Assembly: GCA_016987375.1 (NCBI GenBank)
Contig: PJRA01000048.1
Span: forward strand, 2,529,695-2,593,694
DNA length: 64,000 nt
Reading direction: 5' to 3'
Source: Brachionus koreanus
Taxonomy: Eukaryota > Rotifera > Eurotatoria > Ploima > Brachionidae
Shown here: positions 49,601 through 61,125 of the stretch, piece by piece
Position numbering within the stretch: position 1 is the stretch's first letter
Layout: every line of letters begins with the position of its first letter
Notes under the pieces: generated by a model
The model's database searches: none
What the model was told of the DNA's origin: nothing
The model's input: only the letters and a program-made list of their open reading frames with translations
Program-made: the position numbers and the translations under genes

Positions 49601-49997
49601 TTTCAAAATCTTTTAGCCGGATGTTACAAATATAAATGGTGTATGTAAATCTCTTCGAGTAGGTGCAACAATTCAAATAGCATTTGCTTTAGTTGGAAAT
49701 GTTGCCAATCCGCAAGCAAAAATTCAATATATATCTTATGATTGGGATGAAAAAACTGATATTAAAATTACTTGTTCTGGTCAGATTTGTGCCAATATAA
49801 ACAATTTGATGATTAAAGTATCAACTAGAGTAATTTTTGTCGATGTAAGTCAACCACCTTTGTATGCAGAAAGTATGATGGCCAGACCTCAAACAAATCT
49901 TCCCGGAGATTTTTTTTACCCAATAATTAATTCATCAACAAAGGTCATTTTTTCCAGACATTTGATTTTCTTTTTTGTTTTATTATTCCTCTTCTAA
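46609..49997 (+). CDS. TCTN: tectonic family protein (ciliary transition zone), copy 1
   Basis: In the known family this is a secreted or membrane-anchored component of the MKS/B9 transition-zone complex of cilia. Seven exons: 46609-46684, 46753-46870, 46920-47023, 47083-47456, 47504-48078, 49381-49549 and 49617-49997, totalling 598 aa. Residues 1-21 form a signal peptide ([16 protein letters not shown]). The diagnostic Cys cluster [20 protein letters not shown] follows, then RQWCIPN. The central [16 protein letters not shown] motif and the FVDVSQPP...LPGDFFYP segment are classic tectonic features. The C-terminus is hydrophobic ([12 protein letters not shown]), suggesting a membrane anchor as in TCTN2/3. 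The sixth intron (48079-49380, 1.3 kb) hosts a MITE and a mariner relic. The stop is 225 bp before the second tectonic. Which vertebrate paralogue it matches is not resolved. Confidence 0.88.
48207..48434. mobile_element. piggyBac-like MITE, 220 bp, in tectonic-1 intron
   Basis: The left end is TTTA then CACTCAAAGACTGGAGG. The right end, reversed, is TTAA then CACTCAAAGGCCGGATGG. The inverted repeats extend over about 30 bp (to TTTTGAACC and TTTTCGACC). Flanking TTAA, mutated to TTTA on the left, fits piggyBac-type target duplication. It has no coding capacity. Related ends occur at 90-125 and 6211-6247. Confidence 0.65.
48590..48965 (-). pseudogene. mariner-like transposase relic, intronic
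   Basis: Minus-strand frames carry fragments of a Tc1/mariner transposase: INAELI, then QLEQMYAQ, then [20 protein letters not shown], the family's HDNARPH catalytic-core neighbourhood. Several stops and frame changes break it. It lies in intron 6 of the first tectonic gene, antisense to it. The copy at 59950-60150 shares the same stretch. Confidence 0.7.
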
Positions 49998-50222
49998 TCT
50001 CATCTAAATATTTGCTTTAGTAAATTTTTTAAATAAAAATCTAATAAACTACAAGATTCTAATTAAAAATATCACTTATCTTGGTTAATAAGAAAATTTA
50101 AGTCAAGTTATAGATAAGATATATTTTATGATATGCAAAACAATCCAGTATCTATGGAAATATAATTATTATTATGTTTTTTTTTTTTACATTAAGAGTA
50201 TCTTTGCAAACGTGCTTCAAAA

Positions 50223-53200
50223 ATGTATGTCATAGAAAAATCGCTGCTTTTAATTTTTTTATTCCATCGATCTTTTCAAAGTAAAAGTTATAAATTAACT
50301 AATTATTCTGTCTAATAATTAAAAAATATTAATCAAGTTGAAATTTTCTGTCCATGTGATGTGACAGATGGCAATTGTGATTTGCTATGTTGCTGTGACC
50401 CAGATTGCACTATTCCAGATTTGAACGCATTTAGATGCCAGCAAACACAGCAAGAACTAAAGTAAAAATTTATCCTAATTTTCTTTACAAGTTTCTAATC
50501 GTTAACTAAGTTTTTATTGAAAAAATTTAAGAAAAAATATTAAGTTATGAAAAGACTTTTTTTGTTAATGTTGCATTAAAAATATAAAAATTTGATTTTG
50601 GTTCCTCAAAAAAATATTTTTATCACATCAAATTTAAAATTTATCGGCTTTCGAGCTGATAAATTTTCATTATTGAGTTTTGAAAACTAATTTTTTTAAG
50701 GTATCAAAACCAATTTCGAGGGCTTTTAATGTGGTACTAACAGACAAATGATTACCATAAATAGTTTAATTTATATAAATTTAATTAGAATAATTAAAGC
50801 TAAAGCTGAGGAACATACTTGATTCAGCCTCGCTAATTTTCATACTTTAAAAAAAAATTAATTATCCCTTGAATTATTTATTAAATTTTGTTAGAAATGT
50901 TAATCATCAATATTGATGATTCTGAGGTAATGTTTGAGTCATTTAGCAAAACATATTATCAATACTAACATTGAATTTAGTGCAAATTCGATGTTTTATA
51001 TTTTTGCTCATTTTAAAATTCTTTAAATAAAATTATTTCAATTTTAAAAGTAATTATCATTTAAAAAATTTTCTTTTTCCCAAAAAATTCACTAACTTTT
51101 GAACCGAATTTAAGGGATGGCTAAAAATTTACCAGGTTTTTACTAGTTCTGTAAATGGAATATTGTGCATCATTTATAGTTGTATTAATTTTTAAAGTCT
51201 GCTAAAGATGTGCAAATCTTTGCAAAATGCACTACACTCAAATTATTTCAAATTTAAGTTGTGCTAAATTTGCAGAGTTTTACCAGAATGCTCCAAAAAA
51301 TGCAACTCTGAAAGTTGCACCAACCGCGTAATAATTACGGATTGAATAGGCAAAATATCTGAAATTGAATATTTTGGTGCTAAATAAATGTCTCCTAATT
51401 TTTAATATTGGACTGTCTGTTTTTATAAGTAAAAAGATTAACCTTGAGTAATAATTTCATCCTTCTTATCGAAAAGGGACATTAATTTGAAATTTTCAAA
51501 ATTATTCAGAAAATTTTTTTAATTGAGCAATTTTCTTTTTAGTGAGAATGGAATTGTAAAAGCATGTGTTCCAAACAGCCTAATATTTACTAGTAATACA
51601 CCTTATGTAATAAATACAATCTCATCATTGTTTTGTGTTGAGTATAAAGGTAAAAATATTTTGTATTTATTTTCTAAAAATAATTTAAAAGAGCTTATCA
51701 AAAGATAAATAAGATTTTAATAAAAAAATTAAATTTATTGAATTATAAAATTTTCATTTAGAAATTTTATTGCCTACTGAAAATAATAATTATTTAATCA
51801 ATCAATCGGACTTACAAAATATTTTTTTTGATGAATCAACTGTTGCATTAAATACTGATAAGAATTATTTTGATGTAAAATTGTTTTAAATTAGTTTTTA
51901 TATAAAATTTAATTTTTATTTAAAGATATCGGATTATTTATGGACAGTAAATGCACAAAATCAAATATCGTATTTAACATCACAAAAATCAAACGATATA
52001 GTCCCGTTTCGCTATTTGAGAAATAAAAATAAAGAATTCGTAATAGATTTAATCAATTTCAATGATGAAAACATACAAAATGAAACAGTTTTTTTTGATA
52101 GCTTTAAAATTATTAATGTAAAAAAAGCCAAAATAGGAATTAAAAAATTGATCTTTGAAAAATTTAAAATAATTTAGAGTCCGAAATTTGAAATGAACTG
52201 TTCAAACTTGACTAATATTTATGAAAGTTGTTCAAGTCTAATTGTCATAGACAAAAATTGTTCATTTAATAACACAATACAAGATTGTTCATTTGTTAAT
52301 TCAACGCAAAATACTCTATTCATCTCTTCTTATCAATTTATTATTGAATATTTAAATCCAAATGGGATAAAAAGCGCAATGATTATTTTTGAATTACAAG
52401 AGAAAGCTCTTTTCAATAACACACAATTATTTACTCAAAATTTTAAATTAGAATTTAAAAATGTAATTTTAGAAATTAAATAATTCTATTTAAAATTTAT
52501 ATTCTTATAGATTAATGTAAAAAATATCAGTGGAAAAAATTCTCTTGGTTACAATATTGGCTCAACAATTCAAATATCAGATTTTAATCAAACAGATCCA
52601 ACTAGGTTTTTTTCTAGATTAAAAAAAAAAAATTTATTTTACTATAAAATTATTTAGTATCAAAATTGTCAGCCCGTCTTCAAATTGTGATCCTAGTTCA
52701 AGAATTCCTGTTCAATTTGGAAAAAATATGGCTACTGAATGTTATATAACGTAAAATTTTAACTTTAATTGAATCTTTTTAAAAAATTAAAATTTCAAGA
52801 GTTGAAAAGCTTCCAGATTTAACTTCAACTTGTAAAAATCTTGGTGATAAAATAAAAAAAGTTCATATTGAAAATGGAATTTTTCTCAATTTCGTAGCAT
52901 CTTATAGAGATTTAGTCAAATATAATCCGAATGAAGAATGGATAAAAGCAGGAAATTTGTTCACTGTAGTGAAAAATTAATTTTGATTCAATTTTCTTAT
53001 TTTCTATTCGCATAGGGATCAAGTTTTGAAGCAATTTTTGATTCATGTAATCAGATGGCGACAGGATTGAGCATTCAGATTGCATATGCTAAAGTTGGAA
53101 ATGCTCTTAAGCCTTTAAACAAAATTGTTAAAGTTCAATATCAATGGCTACAGGATGATGTAAATTTGCAAGTAATTTATTTCAGTTATTAAAAGTGTTG

Positions 53201-53695
53201 GAAATTGAACAGGCGATCCTTAGCATTTTTAACAGAAAAACAACAAAAATATTTTTAAAAATTAATATTTAAGATTAACATATTTTAAAAAACTGTAAAA
53301 TATTTTGATTCTTTGAAGGAAATTGTCTTCTTTCCAATTTATAAATAACATAGTTTTCTTGGCTCTTAAATTTTTTTTTCTTTGAAAATCACATCGGACC
53401 GCCAGCCAACACTGTTTATTTTTATTTTTAAAAAGTTTATTTTTAATTCAAGTGTTTTGATAGAATGTGCAACGATAGAGTTAAAGTTTCTACTTTTGTT
53501 ACTTTTGTTGATGTAAGTCTTATTGCTAAACTTGGGGAAGCCAAAATATACTCACAAAGCGGAATTTTTGCCAATGATTTTTTTGCACCGCTACTTAACA
53601 TTAGTTCAAAACTAAAATTTTTTTATTTGTTTTATTTTATAAATTTTATTTTACAAATTTGTTTAGAAACAAATTTTTTTTTTACATTTGAATGA
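50223..53695 (+). CDS. TCTN: tectonic family protein, copy 2
   Basis: A second, divergent tectonic directly downstream of the first. Eleven exons: 50223-50280, 50338-50461, 51543-51649, 51762-51874, 51926-52117, 52178-52462, 52511-52605, 52658-52750, 52800-52965, 53016-53171 and 53453-53695, totalling 543 aa. A short hydrophobic leader (SLLLIFLFH) precedes CPCDVTDGNCDLLCCCDPDC. ACVPN aligns with WCIPN of copy 1, but the Trp is lost. The SGNPGY loop has changed to GKNSLGYNIG. CFDRMCNDRVKVS and FVTFVDVS align with the C-terminal region of copy 1, and FANDFFAPLL aligns with its GDFFYP. It ends in a hydrophobic tail. The middle (52178-52462) is rich in Asn/Cys with many N-glycosylation sequons. 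Faster divergence than copy 1 suggests relaxed or shifted function. Confidence 0.82.
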
Positions 53696-53820
53696 ATATA
53701 GTTATGCTGTCCATTTTAAACATCTAAAAATTTAAAAATCATTATTTGCTGATTAATTTTGGAAAAATTTTTATCACATTTTTTGCTATTTGATAACTTA
53801 AATAAATAAAAATTTTTCAA

Positions 53821-54492
53821 TCAATAAAATATATTTTTATACCTAGTATCCTTATGGGTTTGAAGGCATTTTGAGCTACAATATCTTGATCCACACTGAA
53901 CACATGTGTAATTTGAATTAAAACCACAAACTGAACAAAATTTTCTTTTTGGAAATCTAGTATCTGGAACTGATATACTGAAATAGTTGTATTTTTTATC
54001 CCGCGCATTTAAATACTGAAAATTGAAAAAACTATATTTTAATGAAAACTTAAATAAATTACTTCTTCCTCTAAGAGAGTGGCAAAATTTTTACGAAATC
54101 TTAGTCTTGATTCTGTTTTAAGCTTTTTTCTCTTGGTTCCAGTACTAGCTGGCTCATTAATAAAGCTATTAATTAAGTCTGCATTTTGACCCGAATTTGA
54201 TGCTGCTGTAGCATTTTCTCTGTTTAGTGTATCGTTCTCATTATCAATTGTGAATCGCTGTTGAAATTTTTTGTTTATTTGAAGTCTTGAATCGGATATA
54301 TTTGCTATGCCTATATCATCCTGAAAATTGTCTCTCTCAAGAGCTTCTAAGGCTTTTCGTTGACGCCGCTGACGAGTTATATCGTCTAGGATTTGTCCCC
54401 TTTCTAAATTCTTCAATCTAACTATAAAAAAATAATTTTATCTGTACTAAAAACCATAGGTAAAACGAACCTGATTCTCTATTATCCGACAT
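53821..54492 (-). CDS. ZNHIT1: HIT-type zinc finger protein ZNHIT1 (SRCAP/SWR1 complex)
   Basis: Subunit of the chromatin remodeller that deposits H2A.Z; nuclear. Three exons: 54471-54492, 54063-54421 and 53821-54015, totalling 191 aa (human 154). The N-terminal RQRRQRKALEALERDNFQDD is the family signature, followed by a longer Asn/Ser-rich insert. Then comes LRFRKNFATLLEEE. The last exon carries the HIT finger: FCSVCGFNSNYTCVQCGSRY, CSSKCLQTH. The model ends 8 codons after THKDTR at TGA 53821-53823. The GTATAA after TR could instead be a donor leading to another short exon, because other members end with CLKW. It converges on the second tectonic, with 125 bp between the stops. Confidence 0.9.
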
Positions 54493-55185
54493 AATTTTAT
54501 TTCATTTCTTTTCAAATTAAACTCTTTTCATTTAAAGAATTAACATTTAATTCTTTTAAAATTTTAAAATCTAGCATAAAAAATTTACTTTTTGGTCTTT
54601 TTTACAAATTAAATATTAGAGTATTTTTTGCGTAAAACTGACACAAAAATAGTGTCTTTTTGGAAAAATTTAGCACCTTAGCTGACCCAAAATTTATTTA
54701 TTTTCTAAATAAATTCGAGGAGAACCCCAGGTTTCTCAGAATGGAATTAAGTCCTTCTTTTTAGCCCAACATTAGTAAATAAAATGAGTTATGGAAAAAT
54801 TTTTTGCTAATAAAATAAGTTAAAAGTTTTATATGTTTGTTAATAAGTTTTTATGCAGAAACTATTATTGTGAAATCTAAGTAGAGCGAAGTGAACTTAG
54901 AGTTTAAAGGATCATCTATTGAGTTAAATTCACCCAGTTTAATTGACCAAAGGATAGACCTTAGAACGATCTATTAGGGAACAATTAATTAAAGAAAGGA
55001 AAAACCAGCATTAGTTCATTCTAAAAAAGGAAAACACTTAAAGCAAGGATATACGCTAATTTAAAAAAAAAAATTTTAATTTTTATTATTTAGTTAAATT
55101 TGAATTTCTAATTGTAAAAATTATTTTAAAAAATCATTAAATAATAAATGTTATTTTTCTTATAAATATATTTGTGAAAAAAAAT
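54493..55185. other. intergenic, no gene seen
   Basis: Spacer between the adhesion GPCR 3' end and ZNHIT1, probably holding the ZNHIT1 promoter. No distinct motif recognised. Confidence 0.4.
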
Positions 55186-58100
55186 TTAGTCAAAATATAA
55201 TGGCGGTAATTCTGTCAAATTTAAGTTATCTGTGCCATTCTTAATTGAAATTTGTTGATTCAAAGCTTTAATTCGAATCAAAGATTGGTTTAATTTCTCG
55301 ATTCGGAGTGCAACATCATCTTCGAAAAAGGCAGTTGAGTATGAATTAGGCTTTGAATTGTAACCACTTGTATTTTCAAGAGAACCGTTTAATTTGTAAT
55401 TTGATAAATTCATTAATTCTTCATAATTATGCGAATCAGACAAGCGCTCCGAAATCGAATTATTCCACATTTTCATCATTGGTCTTAAGCTTAATTTGTT
55501 GTCGGTAAAAAAATTTCTTTCCAACTTGCTTTTAGATTGCTTATCATCATAAAAAATATGCCATACGCTGGACTTTGGTTTGGTAAGAAACACATATGTA
55601 ATGAAGATAAAAAACCCAAGGAATGTGTTGGAAATGCAAAAAGAAACTTCCGAAAAAACATCTAAGTCGTATTCAAATAGAAGATAGAGACCAATTAACC
55701 ATGTTTGAGCTTAAAATTTAAATTTAGTCCCAAAATTGGATTCTAAAAATAAAATAAATATTTTTTGGAAATTGAATTTTAATTGAAATTCTCAAAAATT
55801 TTAACAGTAAAATATTTTTTTAATTTTTTTTAATTTAAAAATCTAATATTTACACAAATTTTCAAAATCATTCAACCTATTATTGTTAAAATTTTTATAA
55901 GTGAATTCTTTAATTTATAAAAAATTAAACAACTCATTGAATTTTAATGATAATAGTGAGTGCAGCGGACCTCTCTCCTTTAACGATTTGTTATTTGGAA
56001 ATATCTAAGCCGAATAGATTTAAAAATTTTTCAGATTCAAGAAAAAGGCCACCAGGATTTAAGTAAATAGAGCATGCTCTAGAACATGCCCTACTTCAAT
56101 ATTTTCTCTTTTATCTTTTTTTTCAATGAATTAAGCTCTACAACATGCTGATGAACCTTCTCATGAACTTTCCTTATGAACTTTAGGCTAGAACATGCTC
56201 TAGAGCTACTTAAGCAATACTCTAAAAACACTCTACTTTGTTTAGAAACGTACTGTAAGTCATTTTACAGCATTATTTTCAGAATTAAATAAATTTCAAT
56301 ATGCCAATTGATTAAATAAAAAACTATCAAGAAATTTAACATTTTTTTAAAGATCCTAGTTAATCGATCATGTTCTTTATTCTGAAATAAGTTTTGAAAT
56401 TTTCAATTCTTTTTATATAAAAACTAACTTGAATACAAACAACAATGATCTGATTTTTGGTACTCTAAAAGAATACTGAATGACGAAAAACTCTATCTAT
56501 TTTATTTTTCTAAAAAAGCAAAATAAGCGTGTCGGTTAAATTTAACTGATTTTGAATTAAGTCTCTTCGCTTGAAAATAGTCGATTGATTTTACAAATGA
56601 ATGCATCCAATATTGGTATTTTCAAAGACTGAAGTTGTTGGCCAAACCGTGAAGCTAGAGTTGAATGCAAGAGAAGTTTAAAAATTTATCACAGTAAACA
56701 AATCTCAAGACGTTATTTTTGACTGATTGAAGAAATTAGTTATTTCCATGGTTTCGATAAAAATTTTTACGGCAATTACAGTCCACTCCAACTATAAATT
56801 GAAAGTGTCCAAAAAACAATAATCAACAGATTTTCAAAAGTTTCAATGATTTCAAGCTTTGTTTAGAAATTTACTAAAAACATTATTTTCATTATTTACA
56901 TTTTTTTAACTCAGTGGCTTCCAGTAAGGTGGCGCCACTTCTTTATTCATTTAATTTAGAAATAAACTATCTAAAAAAATATAAATTTACATATCCTTTA
57001 TTAACATATGACTGAATTCTTAAACAGAGATACAGCACCTTCAAAAATTTAAAAATAAAGAGCTCAAAGACACCAAATTTTTCCTTTTGAAGCCAAAATT
57101 GTTACTATCCACAAATCCTTCAAACTATAATTATTAGAGTCCAGATAAAATAAGGTTTTGTGCAAATTTCCAACCAAAATGACAAACCATCAACAACTAA
57201 TCTAAGATCTCGTGTCATATCACGCCCAATTCACCGTAAACAACACTAATGTAAAATTCAATTCACTATATCAAATATTCGAATCTATTATAAAAGATAT
57301 TTAAACTCCAATTTTTCTAAACTGTTTCCTTTTTTCTTCCTTTTATTATTGGTATTTTTCTATTTTTTGTGCTAAAAAAATGGCTTTGTTCCATTCTGTG
57401 CCGCACCAGGCTCACCTTAAACACATTTAAGAACATAATCGATTAATTAGGATTTCTATAACATGGAGTCGATGATACGTAGCCCTAGTTTTCAGCTAAG
57501 GCAATTTGCAATGGACATTGAAGTTTTATTATGCTGTTAATTTTTTTATATTTTATAATTACTAAAGAAGTTTTCCAGGATAAGTTATTTAAAAATAAAA
57601 TTTAATTACTTTTTAAAATAAAACTAATGGATGAAATTGTAATCTTCTTTCTACTAATAATTGATGCTTCTTCTCTTTGTTTATAAAAAATACAAATCAT
57701 CGAAAACAAAAATCCAAAATTTAGGAAAGTAATAAACGCTGTAGGTATTATAAACGTTATATAAAGACTCATTCCATTTAGCCAACAAATTGATCGATTG
57801 TGATTTATATAAAGAGTGCGATCAGTGCATAAAACTACTAAGGGTATTAGTGCTGGAATAACTAAAAAAAAATATGAAATTTAGAATTAGCAAGTAAGTT
57901 TTAGTTTACCAAAAGCAAAAAATTTCAATTTGTGATAAGAATTTTTGATTTTATCTTCCACAGAGTTAATCAATGCTGAAAATTGTATCATTGAATTTGT
58001 GAGAAAAAGCATAAAAGAAGATAGTAAGAAATAATGTAATAATGCACCGAAAGCTAAACAACAATTTCGGTTTATTGACGGAGTAATTATAGATATTAAA

Positions 58101-61088
58101 AAAAACAGTGTATTGCTGATAAATAAATTTGATGCCAAAGTTACAGTTATTTTTAATTCTAATTCTATTGATTTTTTGATTTCTCTTAGAAAAATAAAGA
58201 TAAAAAGTTTAATATCAATAATATAAATGTCTTACCCGATATTAAAATTTAAAAACAAAGTTGCTAAAAGACAAACTGATGAGAACATTAAACCAATGTT
58301 ATTCAAAGTTTTCAAATTCAGAAAAGTTTCTGTTTTATTTAGATGGTTGTCTGTAGCATAATTCTTTATATAACAATAATTTTATTTCACTTTATAAAAT
58401 TTTATCTTCTAAATTCACTTACATAAGCTAAGCCAACAATATTTGATTGATTGCATGAACACTTGTGAGTATTTGCTAGAGGATCATGCTTTAGAAAACG
58501 ACAATTTTTATCTGTCCATACACCTTTACCATCCTTTACATTCCAATTGACACATTTGATTGATGTTTGATCAATTGACTTATTCTAAAAAAAATATCAT
58601 ATTTTGAATTATTTTGAATTATTTTTTATTACTTGTTTAAAATTTGTTTGATACTCAATTTGATTGCTAATAAAAGTTGAAGTCATATTCGAAATAACGA
58701 AAAACATTATATTGATAATTGGACTAGACAAAAAATGTTGCTCACTTTGAAACAATTTAGAATTTTTAAAATATATAATTGATATTCGAGTTTTTAAAGA
58801 GTCTAATATTGAATTAAATTCGCCAGGAAACATTGATTGTTTGTTTTTTATTCTAATAGAATTTTTTGGTTTGATTTTTGATAAAATGCTTAATTCATTT
58901 ATTTCATGTATTTCATAGATTTTATAGAATTCTTGTGTAATTGGAAAATAGTTTAAATCATTTGACTTATTATCATTTACAAAAGGATAATCATTAATAG
59001 TTATCATGAAGTTTGAACATGAAAAATTAAACCGATTCGAAAATTTTGTTGAAATTTGTTTTACCAATTCATCAAAAGCATAAACCAAGCTATGTAAAAA
59101 ATATACAAAATTATCTAAATAAAATGAAACTTTTTTTACCTGACACTTAAGTTAGGTTCATTCTTAAAAAAACCTGAAGCTCCATTCAATATATTGTTTA
59201 AAATATTAAATTTGATGTCATACGCTTCAAAATTAGACTCATTGAATTTTAAAATTTTTTCTATTATTGTTTTGAGATGGTCTTGTGCATTTTTTAAATA
59301 GAAAAAGGTCGCATCAGTGGTGAGTTGTTCTAGTTCTTTTAGTAACTGTAAGCTTAGATTTTGCTTAAAAATTTTTCGAAATACATCTTTAAATAGAAAT
59401 TAATTTAGAAATTAATAATTTACCTTTAATAAACTAAAATAAAGATAATCTTGCATTTTTTCACGGTAATTTTCAATTTTTTTGTGACAAATAAATTTTT
59501 GTTCAGACAAATCACAACGAAAATCGTTAAATTTTCCAAAAAATTGTCTGTTATTAGACACAATTAATTCAGTGCATTTTGGCTCTGCTGAAAAATTTTC
59601 ACTCTTAAAAATAATTTGAAAAATTTTACATATTTTTTTTGTCATTATTATTAATGCTTTTGATAAAAATAATTTTGGCTTTCTCTAAATTAAAAAAAAA
59701 AAGGAAATTATAAAAATGTCATCAAATGATGAGTAAAAATCGTTTAAAAAAATAATAAATGAAATATTTTAAGAGATCATTATAATTTTGCAAAAAAATC
59801 ATTAAAGATTCTGCTTTTGGATCAATAAAAGTAAATTTAGTATTAGCAAGACTCAAAAAATTTTGCATTTTGTTTAACTATTTTAAATTTATCAATAAAA
59901 AACAATAGTTAGCTAATTTTTGAAATATATTAACTATTAGGCTCTTTAGTTTTTAACCATCTATCAGCGAGCAATTCAATCCCTCTCTTGTATCATTAGC
60001 TGAATAATTCTAGCATTATCTTGAAGAAACAAACCTAGCTTTCGGTTGACCAAAGAAATATTTTTGCATGCATTCGGTCTAATGTTTAGAATCAAGTTCT
60101 GCATTTACCTTTTTATCAAAGTGTCCTCTTTTCACGACTGGCTGAGCTGGTTTAGATAATCCAACTGATTGATTTTTGTTATAAAAATTTCGAAAATAGA
60201 TACACTTATTTTCCTTTAAATTTCAATGCCTAGTTAAACAGTACCAAAATTTCAAAATTTTCATTTTTAGAATTAAATAAACAAAGAGTCATAAATATCA
60301 TTTTGTAGAGCATTTCTGTTTATTGAAACATATAATAGGAATTTAAATTGTAGAATAACAAAGATGCTAAAATCAAATATATCCAAGCTTTAAAAAAATG
60401 CAAAACTTTATGATTCGATATTATTACTAATTATTTAAAGACTTAAACTTTTTTAATAAAAATATAAATTAGAATATTTGTAAATTTGAATGTAAGAAGT
60501 TTTCTACAATTAAATTTTTTTTATTATTTCATTTTGGCATTGTGATTTTAGAAAAAAACACGTTTTTAAATTTGACAGGCTTTTTAAAAGCAGTTTTAGA
60601 GCCAGTCTTAAACACTGTCCAAGCAATTTTTATATAACAGCTTAAACTAACAAACAATGCTTGAATCGCTCATAAACTCTTCTTAAATTTTCTCAAAAAC
60701 ATTTCAATTGAACGAAAATATTATAAATTTTAAAGCAGAGGAGTCTTAAAAAAAATTAAGATAAACAAATAAATAAATCAAAGAATCATTTCTTGAAATT
60801 AAATAATAATAATTATCAAAAAAAGAAGGAATTAAGATTGACATCATTTTGAAAATCTGTTTAAGTAAATTTTCTTAATTTTTGAGGGCAAAAACCTAAA
60901 ATTACAAAAACAACTTTTTTTTAAATTAAATAAAAATTTCCTACCTAGATAATTTATGCATGGGTGAAAAATCTGTCTCGAAACTTGAATTAAAAACTGA
61001 TTAAAAACCTTTTTTCTTCCAAAACAAGAAAAGTTTTTAGATTTTTTTTTGTTTAGAGGAAATAATAAGTCTCTATGGCGCAATCGGC

Positions 61089-61125
<37 letters not shown>

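Noticed and set aside
56233..56283. Repeat of TTTGTTTAGAAACGTACTG with about 6838 and a weaker one at 56855
   Set aside because: A 20 bp exact match is notable, but no element boundaries or inverted ends could be placed, so no feature was called.
60844..61083. 79-codon minus-strand ORF next to tRNA-Asn, as an extra aGPCR exon
   Set aside because: It is Lys/Phe-rich, lacks C-type lectin features and is not needed, since exons 5 and 6 join in frame without it. It also runs into the tRNA gene.
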